Assembly (NCBI GenBank): GCA_024682035.1
Contig: JAIKZS010000037.1
Coordinates: 1 to 51,519, forward strand
Reading direction: 5' to 3'
DNA from: Bacteroidaceae bacterium
GTDB taxonomy: Bacteria > Bacteroidota > Bacteroidia > Bacteroidales > Bacteroidaceae
DNA: 51,519 nt
The translations under genes and the position numbers were made by a program. Positions 1-8,940 of this stretch are shown here, one piece after another. The first letter of the stretch is position 1. Every line of letters starts with the position of its first letter. The notes beneath the pieces are model-generated. The model was not told the origin of the DNA. It was given only the letters and a program-made list of their open reading frames with translations, and did no database searches.

Positions 1-1
1 T

Positions 2-325
2 TCGAAAGATAGCTACGAGACGACCGACATGGGTGAACGGATTGAGAAAGCTGATTATAAATATGGTGAAGACGGAGGTGTGATTGATTTTATTGCGGCA
101 CATCAAACAGAGAACCTGAAGGTGCAGTTCATGGGCGATCGCAACTTCAACACCAGTATGACAGTGGCCGACCGTAAAGCTGCTGCTAACATTTTGGAAT
201 TGGCTACCTTATTAAATAATATAGCCGAACTGAACAAGGCGAAAGAAGAGGCACAACTCAAGATTCGCTACATCGAGAAGCGCATAACCGACAAAGCAGC
301 TGAGGAGGCTGCTGCAGCTGAATAG
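2..325 (+). CDS. C-terminal part of an unidentified protein, truncated by window edge
   Basis: Frame stays open upstream of the ATG at 29 (SKDSYETTD-MGERIEK...); Ala/Glu-rich coiled C-terminus; no recognised family. Confidence 0.55.
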   Translation, partial: SKDSYETTDMGERIEKADYKYGEDGGVIDFIAAHQTENLKVQFMGDRNFNTSMTVADRKAAANILELATLLNNIAELNKAKEEAQLKIRYIEKRITDKAAEEAAAAE

Positions 326-355
326 GAATAATTTTTTCATTTTTATGCAAAAATA

Positions 356-387
356 TTTGGAAAATTCAAAACTAATTTGTAGCTTTG
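356..387 (+). promoter_or_regulatory. Bacteroidetes-type promoter (TTTG-N20-TAGCTTTG)
   Basis: TTTG 356-359, TAGCTTTG 380-387, spacer exactly 20. Confidence 0.6.
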
Positions 388-393
388 TAGGCT

Positions 394-515
394 GAATCTT
401 ACAGATTCTATCTAAATAAATAAATTGTTACATAAGAACAAAGAGTGAAAACAATGATTAGTCATTGTAAAGACAGTAAAAGACAGTACTGATAAAGTAT
501 TGTTTTTTATTTTGT
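394..515 (+). ncRNA. Candidate small RNA or structured 5' leader
   Basis: Starts ~7 nt after the promoter; hairpins GAATC-ttaca-GATTC (394-408), ACAATGA-ttag-TCATTGT (451-468), CAGTACT-gataa-AGTATTG (484-502) followed by a long T-rich tract. Confidence 0.45.
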
Positions 516-530
516 TTTTTAATTTTTTTT
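484..530 (+). terminator. Intrinsic terminator
   Basis: 7-bp stem (one G.T) followed by TTTTTTATTTTGTTTTTTAATTTTTTTT. Confidence 0.6.
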
Positions 531-735
531 GGGCCCCACAACTATGCCCATTTATCTCATTCTTCGTTCTTTGACTTATTGCTACAGTTATTATTTGTGA
601 TAGAATCTTCCCTTTGGAGACTCTATAAACGTTCTAATAGACTTGTGTTTTGGCACTTGTCTATCCTTTCTTTGTGCCCTTTTTTCTGGGGCATTTTATA
701 TATTTTGTTTTTTTATTGTGCTTAAAATTGTTTTT

Positions 736-2055
736 ATGCGTAACGAAATTTTGACAAGCAAAACGCTTCTAGCGAGTATCTGTGCTCCCATCGAGGAGCC
801 TATCGACAACATGCCTGCCAGCATTGCTGAGGTATCTTCTAATGATGACAGCAAGTTGGCTACTGAACCTAACGATGTTGCTCTGCCTGAAGATAACGAT
901 TTAAATGTCACTAATGACGGGGACTATGATGATGATGATTACGATGTGCTGGATGATGATTACGAAGAGTTGGACGATGATTCCGAAGAGTTGGACGATG
1001 ATTCCGAAGAGTTGGACGATGATTCCGAAGAGCTGGATGATGATTCCGAAGAGCTGGATGATGATTCCGAAAAGAAGGACGATGATTCCGAAAAGAAGGA
1101 CGATGATTCCGAAAAGCTGGACGATGATTCCGAAAAGCTGGACTTTAGTCCTGACATCAATGAGATGAACGATGAGTTTATAGGGAAATTTGAGTTTTTG
1201 TCTCCACTCGAAAACCCACGCGAAGAGCTCAATAAGCTGGTAGGCTGTGCCGGTATCAAACGACGCATCGACGAATTAATTGCACTCACAAAATACAACC
1301 AGCAAATGGAAAAGAACTTTCCTGGTTGTAAAACACATCATGTTTCACTGCATAGCATCTTCTTAGGGCGCCCAGGCACTGGCAAAACTACCGTTGCCAA
1401 AATTTTCGGTTCCTTGTTACACGAAGCTGGCGCTTTGTCGAAAGGGCATGTGGTGGTGTGCGATCGTGGCACTTTCTTGGGCAGCTTTTGGGGCGACGTG
1501 GAACGCGCTGTTCGTCATGTAGTTAGAAAGTCACGAGGTGGCGTACTAATGATCGATGAAGCCTATTTGCTGTGGAGTGATAACCCAAATGACCCATGTA
1601 GGCTTACCTTGCAGTTACTGATGAATATACTGGCCGATGAAACACAGCGTGACATTGCCGTAGTGCTCTGTGGCTACAAAGATCGCATGCAAAAGCTCAT
1701 TGCCACCAACCCTGGCCTCTATTCACGCTTCCCTAACAGGTTCGAGTTCGAAGATTTCACCGTGGAGGAGTTGCTGAACATCACCCAACTTCGTATCAAA
1801 GAATACCAGTACCAGTTCACAGAAGGGGCTTGGGAAAAATATCGTCAGCAAGTGGAACAAGACTTCATGGTGCACGACCCACAAACATGGGGTAATGCCC
1901 GTTATGTTGCCAACTTACTGGAACGTATTTATATCCAGCATGCCACCCGTTGTGTCAAGCAACAGCTGACTGACAAAAACCTGTTCCGTGTGCTCAATTC
2001 GGATGACATTGCTCCCATCGAAGTTCCTCATCAAAAGCGAAAAATTGGCTTTTAA
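736..2055 (+). CDS. CbxX/CfxQ-like AAA+ ATPase with N-terminal acidic repeat
   Basis: Walker A GRPGTGKTTVAKIFG, Walker B GGVLMIDEAY; track ORF begins at a TTG (643), first ATG is 736. Confidence 0.8.
   Translation: MRNEILTSKTLLASICAPIEEPIDNMPASIAEVSSNDDSKLATEPNDVALPEDNDLNVTNDGDYDDDDYDVLDDDYEELDDDSEELDDDSEELDDDSEELDDDSEELDDDSEKKDDDSEKKDDDSEKLDDDSEKLDFSPDINEMNDEFIGKFEFLSPLENPREELNKLVGCAGIKRRIDELIALTKYNQQMEKNFPGCKTHHVSLHSIFLGRPGTGKTTVAKIFGSLLHEAGALSKGHVVVCDRGTFLGSFWGDVERAVRHVVRKSRGGVLMIDEAYLLWSDNPNDPCRLTLQLLMNILADETQRDIAVVLCGYKDRMQKLIATNPGLYSRFPNRFEFEDFTVEELLNITQLRIKEYQYQFTEGAWEKYRQQVEQDFMVHDPQTWGNARYVANLLERIYIQHATRCVKQQLTDKNLFRVLNSDDIAPIEVPHQKRKIGF
952..1140 (+). repeat. 9 x 21-bp in-frame tandem repeat encoding DDD(S/Y)E(E/K)(L/K)
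   Basis: Read directly: DDDYEEL, 4x DDDSEEL, 2x DDDSEKK, 2x DDDSEKL. Confidence 0.95.
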
Positions 2056-2082
2056 GTGTAATTTTTTAAAGTAAAATTTAAA

Positions 2083-2137
2083 TCTTCTTCCGCTCTTCCG
2101 CTAAATTGTATATCTTAGCGGAAGAAGAAGCGGAAGA
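2083..2137. repeat. Inverted repeat built from GCGGAAGA direct repeats
   Basis: TCTTCTTCCGCTCTTCCGCTAA (2083-2104) against TTAGCGGAAGAAGAAGCGGAAGA (2115-2137). Confidence 0.75.
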
Positions 2138-2197
2138 AAAAAAAAGAAGATGAAGAAATAAAAAATAATATCGCTCTATTCAAGTTTCTATGAGTCT

Positions 2198-3304
2198 ATG
2201 AAAATCATTCATGTAGATATGGATCAGTTCTATGCTGCTGTTGAGCAACTTGACCAACCAGCGTTGAAAGGCAAACCGATAGTGGTGGGGCACGATGCGG
2301 AACGCGGAGTGGTATCTACCGCCAGTTATGAGGCCAGAAAGTTTGGGGTACACTCTGCACAATCTATCCAGGTGGCGAAACGACTGTGCCCACAACTCAT
2401 CATTGTTGAGCCTCATTTTCAACGTTATAAGGAGGTGTCGGCACAACTGCATGAGATTTTCCATGACTATACTGACTTGATTGAACCCATCTCGCTCGAC
2501 GAGGCTTTTTTAGATGTGACCGAGAATAAAAAGGGGATGGAGTTGGGGGTGGATATTGCCCGTGAAATCAAACAACGGATCTATGAAAGGACCGGACTGA
2601 CGGCTTCGGCTGGGGTGAGTTATTGCAAATTTTTGGCAAAGATTGCCTCTGACTGGCGAAAGCCTGATGGACTGACGGTGATTCACCCTGACCGTGCGCT
2701 TGACTTTATTGCTAAACTGAGGGTGGAGAAAATATGGGGTGTGGGGGAAAAGACGGCGGAGAAAATGCACAGCATGGGTATCTTCACAGGATTGGACCTC
2801 AGAAATACTTCATTGAGTTGGCTGACACAGGAATTTGGCAAAATGGGTCGGGTATTTTACGACTTTGCTCGTGGCATCGACCTTCGTCCTGTTATCGCTG
2901 AGTGGGAAAGGAAGTCGGTAAGCTGTGAACGGACTTTCGAAAAAGACATTAGCGACCAGTCGGCCGTCATCATCGAATTATACCACGCAGTGCTTGAATT
3001 GGAACGCCGCATCGCCAAAAACAATTTTGAGGGGCGCACACTAACGCTGAAGGTAAAATTTAATGATTTCCAACAAATTACACGAAGCACCACCGTTGCC
3101 CACGTGCTGCTTACTAAAGATGACATTTTGCCACTGGCCAAGCGATTGTTAAAAAACGTAGAGTTCGAGTCGCACCCCATTCGACTGATAGGCTTAGGTG
3201 TGTCGAACCAAAAGGGTGATTCGTCATTAGACAAACCAAGATGGATTGAGTTGGAGTTAGAATTTGAAGACTGGGAGGATGAGAGAAAGAATATAAACAA
3301 TTAA
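2198..3304 (+). CDS. dinB: DNA polymerase IV (Y-family)
   Basis: MKIIHVDMDQFYAAVEQ, SYEARKFGV, SLDEAFLDVT, ASAGVSYCKFLAKIASDWRKPDG motifs. Confidence 0.97.
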   Translation: MKIIHVDMDQFYAAVEQLDQPALKGKPIVVGHDAERGVVSTASYEARKFGVHSAQSIQVAKRLCPQLIIVEPHFQRYKEVSAQLHEIFHDYTDLIEPISLDEAFLDVTENKKGMELGVDIAREIKQRIYERTGLTASAGVSYCKFLAKIASDWRKPDGLTVIHPDRALDFIAKLRVEKIWGVGEKTAEKMHSMGIFTGLDLRNTSLSWLTQEFGKMGRVFYDFARGIDLRPVIAEWERKSVSCERTFEKDISDQSAVIIELYHAVLELERRIAKNNFEGRTLTLKVKFNDFQQITRSTTVAHVLLTKDDILPLAKRLLKNVEFESHPIRLIGLGVSNQKGDSSLDKPRWIELELEFEDWEDERKNINN

Positions 3305-3326
3305 GCAGCACCAAAATTGGTGCTGC
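3305..3326. terminator. Hairpin between convergent genes, probably bidirectional terminator
   Basis: GCAGCACCAA-AA-TTGGTGCTGC immediately after dinB stop. Confidence 0.6.
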
Positions 3327-3344
3327 CTATATGATATCTATAAA

Positions 3345-3743
3345 TCAAAACTTTACCTCTTTAGGTGCCGCATTGAATGAATAGAAAGTAGCTGTAGCTT
3401 CAGTGATATAGAGTACAGCCATGTTGCCATCGTCAGCCTTGTACATAGACTTCAATTCTGGATCAAGTTCGAGGAATTTTTCTTTTACTGACAAGGTATC
3501 ATCATTGACTGCCTTGCCACACAAACGCATCCACTCGGCACCAGATGCCTTCATGGCACAAATCTCGAATTTGCAGTTAGCTTCTAACTGCTGATAAACA
3601 TTCTTAACTTTGCCGGTCATGATGTACATGCGACCATCAATAATTTCAACGGCACCAAAAGGGCGTACACGTGGCTGATCGCCTTCGCAAGTAGCGAGGT
3701 AATAGGCACCACATTCTTTCAAATAATTTAATACTTCGTTCAT
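3345..3743 (-). CDS. Pyridoxamine 5'-phosphate oxidase family protein
   Basis: LKECGAYYLATCEGDQPRVRPFGAVEIIDGRMYIMTGKVKNVYQQL split-barrel flavin-binding pattern. Confidence 0.85.
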   Translation of the reverse strand: MNEVLNYLKECGAYYLATCEGDQPRVRPFGAVEIIDGRMYIMTGKVKNVYQQLEANCKFEICAMKASGAEWMRLCGKAVNDDTLSVKEKFLELDPELKSMYKADDGNMAVLYITEATATFYSFNAAPKEVKF

Positions 3744-3773
3744 TTCTTCTTAGTTTTATATGATTATTACTAT

Positions 3774-6700
3774 TTATTTTGAATTTGGAAAATATTCCAA
3801 CAGTCTGTGATAAACAGGGTGTTGATGCAATAACTGAGGCACACCCACCAGCAAGAGCTGCTTTCGCGCACGCGTCAGGGCCACATTCAACTTGCGGTCT
3901 ATCTGGTAACCATTCTCTTCAGTGAGATTACTGAGTTGTTGCAGTTGCCACACGCGGTTGACACAGAAACTATAGATAATGACATCGCGTTCGCTGCCTT
4001 GATACCGCTCAACGGTATCAATCGTAATACTGTTCAAGGCAGGAATGGATAATTTGGCCAATTCGCTCCTAATCAAGGCAATCTGACTGCGATAAGGAGT
4101 GATGATACCCAAGGTATGCTGGGCATCAAAATCATTTGTTTGCTGATAGATGGTAAGTGCCAAGTGAGCAGCGATTACTGCTTCGCTATGATTGATCTTG
4201 TGAGAATTAGCAAGAGGTTCTGGCACAGAGGGATAGAAAGCAGTGCGCTGCAAATGGTCCGAGGCCTCCAACTGGTGGGGCAAGCCAACGGGTTCTAATT
4301 TTCCTTCGTAAAAAGCCTCGTTGGCAAACTTAGCTACGGCAGGATGCATACGACCCTGACGAGTCAACATGTCAACAGACAGTCCGCCATTGTTTCTATA
4401 AAGGCGTTCAAAGAGGGAATCTTTGAGGTTGGTCAGACCAATGTCGCGCAAGAGAGGGCTCTTCACCTCGGAAGCGGTGGAGGGTTGTTGCACAACAGCC
4501 GGCAACTGCTTATGGTCGCCGATGAGGATAAACTTACTGATTGCATCCCTTCCTTCAGCATCTTGCATGCAAAGCAAACCCAAGAGCTGGGGTTCCAAAA
4601 TCTGGGTAGCCTCATCGATCAAGGCCACATCAAAATGCTTGACACTGAACAGAGAATTGTACATAGACATGGTAGAGACCGTACCCACAAAAATCTGACA
4701 ACTTTGTAAGCGTTGCAACACTTCACTCCGCAAATTAAAGGCTGCGACTTGTTGCTCCAGCAAATGAGGGCGGTAAGGTGCAGCACAAACAGTAGGCGAG
4801 CCGATGCGTATATAATCAGCCTCCAATTTTTCGAGCATCTTACAAATCTCATCCACTGCCCTATTGGTATAACTCAGCAACAAAATTTGTTGGTCGCGCT
4901 CCAAGAAGGCCGTCACCATGCTACGCAAAGCCATGGAAGTCTTACCTGTGCCAGGAGGCCCTACCAGCAAGAAATAGTCATTTGCTGCCAAAGCCTTCAG
5001 TGTGATGCGTTGGAAATCATCTTTTGCCTCATGGATAGCTTGACGGTAATGAGCATCTTGCTGAGGTGGACGCTGACCTAAGAGTAAGTCGCGACGTTGT
5101 TGCGATGCGCGCAGAAAAAGAGCCAGTCCTTGGTACATGGAACGATAAGAAGTATCCATGTAGTCATGTTCAAAGGCATAGAGGCTGTCAAGTGGCAATA
5201 CCTTATGATTACGTTGAGGTTGTCGAAGAACAATCTTCCAACTGCCATCAGGTCGGATTTCTTCCAAAGAACCTTTAAACAGCAACTGATTGGTTACATT
5301 GGCAGCAGCAGTATCACGACGATACAACACAACAGCATCACCCTCTCGGAAATTAAAAATAGAAAGTCCTGAGGCCATGTCTTGCTGTCCTGCCTCCCCC
5401 TGCTCTACTTGAGAAGATATATTGAAAGAGGTGGAAGCTTCTGCATCACATTCCTCAGCAGTAGAACTTATAGAGCGATGCGTTGTTTGCAGAATTAAAT
5501 AAGGTTTGCTTATCTCATCGGCATGATTCTCGAGGATATGCAGATTGGCCACAATATCACCCGTGTCCAACTTTTCGGCCATAGTACCGAGCCACAACAT
5601 GGCTTGTCCTCTACGCCCCTCGCAATCAGAAGCAATAGCCGTTTTGGAAGTAAACTGTTCACGCGTAATAAAATTGTAAAGCGTATAGAAATAGCTGCGC
5701 TCCAATGCCGTGAGTCGTTGCAAACAATGCTGGAAGGCTGCTATCTTAGGCTCCTGATACTTAGTCCAAAGTGTACTGGTGAGGTGTAGCTCGTTGAGCG
5801 TTAGCGGATTAATTTGTGCTAAGACCTCAGCAGTATAGTTTTCATCATCATGTTCTTGCACCAGATAATCGATCGCCACAATGCGATTACGCAGGTTGAT
5901 GATGCGATGCACCATGGTCCAGGAAGGACGGGCTGGATAGAGCATCGGATAACGAGTATAGAGCAGGTAAGCCTTGCTCTGCCGATGGTCGATGCCCATG
6001 GTATATTCCAGCATGGCTTGGTAGAGCAACATCTGCACCAGGTTATTCTCCCTGGGTAACACATGGCCTGGCATGGTATATTCATCGGCTTGGCCCGATT
6101 TCATCTCTATAAAAGAACGCATGTCGCGTTGCATGTAGTCAAGACGTCCTTGAATGCCCAATGCCTCGCAAATATAGGAAGGTTCCAGCACAGCATCGGT
6201 TTTGTCCAACTGATAGTTAGGCTCACGGAAGGTAGTAGTTACCGTTTTTTGAATGTTCTGAAAATGCAGCCGACAATTCTGGCTAAACTCACTTATTATT
6301 TTAGCGTCCTGCAAATCGGCACAAGCAGAGATATTAACAGGGTTCTGACGGAAAGTCTTCCTCATACTCTCCGTATAATCAGGGGCATCATTATTGATCC
6401 ATTCGTCGAGGAAGGTATTGGCGATGTTACCCAAAATAAGGTGGCGTGTATTTTCGGACGGAGTGAGTCGGGACAGAAGATAATTGGCCGGATGAGCGCC
6501 ATAATTCCTGTAGCACTCGGCCAAAGAGCTGGCATCCATCAGGAAGTCAGGCTCCAATACGATGAACTGGGGAACAAGCGCCCCCTCGTCATCAATCGTT
6601 ATATCCAGAAGATTGAGTTGAGCGCGTGGCCACAGCAACTCCACTGTATCATTAAACTCGGCATTGACATCAACCAGTGCATAGCGCACCCTTAAAGTTT

Positions 6701-6779
6701 CGCCAGTTTTCCATTCATCAGACTGCACATATAGATATTGCTCATCTTTGTGCAGGTATGTCACCCTTAAGCGTTTCAC
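3774..6779 (-). CDS. DNA2/NAM7-type SF1 helicase with N-terminal PD-(D/E)XK (Cas4/RecB-like) nuclease region
   Basis: GPPGTGKTSMAL Walker A, LIDEATQILEP, LIGDHKQLPAV, TIDTVERYQGSERDVIIYS, LNVALTRARKQLLLVG; nuclease-like GRLDYMQRDMRSFIEMKSG; GTG start overlapping tatC stop. Confidence 0.85.
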   Translation of the reverse strand: MKRLRVTYLHKDEQYLYVQSDEWKTGETLRVRYALVDVNAEFNDTVELLWPRAQLNLLDITIDDEGALVPQFIVLEPDFLMDASSLAECYRNYGAHPANYLLSRLTPSENTRHLILGNIANTFLDEWINNDAPDYTESMRKTFRQNPVNISACADLQDAKIISEFSQNCRLHFQNIQKTVTTTFREPNYQLDKTDAVLEPSYICEALGIQGRLDYMQRDMRSFIEMKSGQADEYTMPGHVLPRENNLVQMLLYQAMLEYTMGIDHRQSKAYLLYTRYPMLYPARPSWTMVHRIINLRNRIVAIDYLVQEHDDENYTAEVLAQINPLTLNELHLTSTLWTKYQEPKIAAFQHCLQRLTALERSYFYTLYNFITREQFTSKTAIASDCEGRRGQAMLWLGTMAEKLDTGDIVANLHILENHADEISKPYLILQTTHRSISSTAEECDAEASTSFNISSQVEQGEAGQQDMASGLSIFNFREGDAVVLYRRDTAAANVTNQLLFKGSLEEIRPDGSWKIVLRQPQRNHKVLPLDSLYAFEHDYMDTSYRSMYQGLALFLRASQQRRDLLLGQRPPQQDAHYRQAIHEAKDDFQRITLKALAANDYFLLVGPPGTGKTSMALRSMVTAFLERDQQILLLSYTNRAVDEICKMLEKLEADYIRIGSPTVCAAPYRPHLLEQQVAAFNLRSEVLQRLQSCQIFVGTVSTMSMYNSLFSVKHFDVALIDEATQILEPQLLGLLCMQDAEGRDAISKFILIGDHKQLPAVVQQPSTASEVKSPLLRDIGLTNLKDSLFERLYRNNGGLSVDMLTRQGRMHPAVAKFANEAFYEGKLEPVGLPHQLEASDHLQRTAFYPSVPEPLANSHKINHSEAVIAAHLALTIYQQTNDFDAQHTLGIITPYRSQIALIRSELAKLSIPALNSITIDTVERYQGSERDVIIYSFCVNRVWQLQQLSNLTEENGYQIDRKLNVALTRARKQLLLVGVPQLLHQHPVYHRLLEYFPNSK

Positions 6780-8800
6780 TGGTTGAATCGTCCATAGTCA
6801 TATCGAATGCCACTTACGTCAATAGCTGGACTTGCTGCTTCTGCCGCCACCTTCGCTGCTTGTTCTGCAGCTTGTTTAGCAGCCTCTTCGGCAGCTTTGG
6901 CAGTTTCCTCGGCAATGCGAGCAGCCTCTTGAGCAGCCTTTACAGCTTGTTCTGCAGCCTTACGAGCATTCTCAGCTGCCATACGAGCTTGTTCCACAAT
7001 GTCATTGGTAGATGAGCTCAATGGTACTGACGGACTAGATGGAATGGCATCTGCCAAGGATGCCACATCAGTGGGTGTGTTTTTCAAGACCTCAGCAGCT
7101 TCTTCTTCGGCAATCTGACGCTGGTTCTCAGCATAATAGTTGCTCAAATCAGGCATAGCCTCTGGGTCGTCATAATAAGGAGTCTGCAAAGCTTCAGGCT
7201 GGTTAACGGTTTCCTGCACGTAAGGTTCTTCCAAAGAAGATTCTGCAGCAGATTCCATTGTCTCCGACTGATGTTCAGCAAGGGTTTCATCTGCAGCAGA
7301 TGTTTCTGAAGTAGCCACTTCTTCAGAGCTTTCAGCAGTCGAACTATCAACAGGCGTTTCATCATCAGCCACCTCCGACGATGCTTCACCAGTTACAGTT
7401 TCCTCGGTCGAAGTGCCAGCAGTGGGTGTTTCCTCTGTTGGAGTTTCCCCAGCTTTTGACTCTTCCGCTGTTGTTTCGCCCGATTTTTCTTCCTCAGAAG
7501 CAGGCAATTCCTCCTCTTTTTGTTTCTCTTCCGGCATCTCTTCTTCATCATCATCAATCTCAGGTCCTTCCTCCCAATAAATTTCATCGTTGATGATGAC
7601 CATACGAGGTTCACGTTTCTTTTTCTTCACAGGCGTAGCCTCTTTGGCTTCTGCCAAGGCATCCTTTACAGATGAATCAGTATTGGCCGTAAGTTCCTTG
7701 GTAGTACCATCGGAAGCATCCGCTGTTGCTGCAGCAGCACCAGCCACACCTGTAGCAGCAGCCGCTTTGTCCAAACGCTCTTGCAAAGCTTTGTTTTTCT
7801 CTTCAATCTTAGCCTGAGCAGCAGCCTCACGCTGTTTGCGGAAAGTATCATGGATATCTTTATCCTCAGGCTTAACCTGTTTTGCCTCTGCATCAGGGGC
7901 ATCAGGATCGCCACCACCATCAGGTTTCTTCTCTAAGGCAGGTGCAGGTCCATCGGGTTCATCACCTCCATCAGAGCCACCATCGCTAGTGTCATCAGCA
8001 TCAGCATCATCTTCGTCCTTCTCCTCCTTTATCATTAAGATACTCAACTCGTAAAGTGCGTACAAAGGCAAGGCCACAGCTGTCAGAGTAAACGGATCAC
8101 CCGTTGGAGTAATGATAGCAGCGGCAATGACAATCACCACGATGGCATGACGGCGATATTCGCGCAATGTGCTACGAGTAATCAAACCGAAGAGGGAGAG
8201 TAACCATGTTACCAAAGGCAACTCGAAGGCAATCCCCATGGCTAACACCAACATCATAAAGTTGTCGATGTAGGAGTTAAGTGAGATGAGCGTGTCAATA
8301 TTTTCACTCAAATCATAGGTAGAGAGAAAGCGCAACGCCAACGGATAGACCATGAAATAGCCCACAGCCATACCGATGTAGAACATGACATTGCCCAAAA
8401 GCAACGCCTTACGCACGCCAGCAGCCTCGTTGGGATAAAGAGCAGGCCGAATGAAGAGCCAGATTTCCCAAAAGATATAAGGAACCAGGATGATAATTGA
8501 AAGAACGAATGACGTAGTGAGATGCACAAAGAAAGGTGCTGCCAGATTGATATTCTGCAACTTGATGTCAAAACGCTGGGTAAAGAAATCGCCCGTCAGG
8601 TTGAACACCTCACCTATCTTTCGTAGGAATCCATAGAAGACAAAATTGTCGTGGCACGGCCCCATGATAACAGGGTCGAAAATGTACGGCATAGCAATAA
8701 AGAAACCTATGGCCAATACAAACCACAATCCCACAATACGGGCCAATGCCCAGCGTAGCACATCTAAGTGCTCCCAAAACGTCAATTCTCTGTCTTCCAT
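6776..8800 (-). CDS. tatC: Sec-independent translocase TatC with ~400-aa cytoplasmic low-complexity C-terminal extension
   Basis: N-terminal ~265 aa: MEDRELTFWEHLDVLRWALARI..., GIAFELPLVTWLLSLFGLITRSTLREYRRHAIVVIVIAAAIITPTGDPFT; then acidic and Ala-rich tail. Confidence 0.93.
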   Translation of the reverse strand: MEDRELTFWEHLDVLRWALARIVGLWFVLAIGFFIAMPYIFDPVIMGPCHDNFVFYGFLRKIGEVFNLTGDFFTQRFDIKLQNINLAAPFFVHLTTSFVLSIIILVPYIFWEIWLFIRPALYPNEAAGVRKALLLGNVMFYIGMAVGYFMVYPLALRFLSTYDLSENIDTLISLNSYIDNFMMLVLAMGIAFELPLVTWLLSLFGLITRSTLREYRRHAIVVIVIAAAIITPTGDPFTLTAVALPLYALYELSILMIKEEKDEDDADADDTSDGGSDGGDEPDGPAPALEKKPDGGGDPDAPDAEAKQVKPEDKDIHDTFRKQREAAAQAKIEEKNKALQERLDKAAAATGVAGAAAATADASDGTTKELTANTDSSVKDALAEAKEATPVKKKKREPRMVIINDEIYWEEGPEIDDDEEEMPEEKQKEEELPASEEEKSGETTAEESKAGETPTEETPTAGTSTEETVTGEASSEVADDETPVDSSTAESSEEVATSETSAADETLAEHQSETMESAAESSLEEPYVQETVNQPEALQTPYYDDPEAMPDLSNYYAENQRQIAEEEAAEVLKNTPTDVASLADAIPSSPSVPLSSSTNDIVEQARMAAENARKAAEQAVKAAQEAARIAEETAKAAEEAAKQAAEQAAKVAAEAASPAIDVSGIRYDYGRFNQ

Positions 8801-8870
8801 AATTCAATAGATAATGATAAATGAGATTGAAGCAATCATTCCTCCGTTAGCTACACACTATTCTAGTAAC

Positions 8871-8940
8871 CAACTATCAACTCTCCACTCTCAACTATCA
8901 ACTATCAACTATCAATTATCAATTATCAATTATCAATTAA
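8871..8940. repeat. 7-bp tandem repeat array (CAACTAT/CAATTAT)n
   Basis: About ten consecutive heptamers between tatA stop and tatC start. Confidence 0.9.

Noticed and set aside
643-735. TTG-initiated N-terminal hydrophobic extension of the AAA+ ORF
   Set aside because: Starts at TTG in AT-rich leader DNA; first ATG is 736. A real TM segment cannot be excluded but is not supported
905-1298. ORFs 905-1168 (+) and 960-1298 (-) overlapping the acidic repeat
   Set aside because: Repetitive translations (MIPKSWT..., SSSSSESSS...) are frame-shift/antisense shadows of the 21-bp repeat inside the AAA+ gene
6063-6695. 210-aa + strand ORF opposite the nuclease-helicase
   Set aside because: Antisense to a well-supported gene; no recognisable domain
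3774-6779. Interpretation of the Cas4-like nuclease-helicase as part of a CRISPR-Cas system
   Set aside because: No cas1/cas2 or array nearby; the RecB/Cas4 fold is common in DNA2-type enzymes
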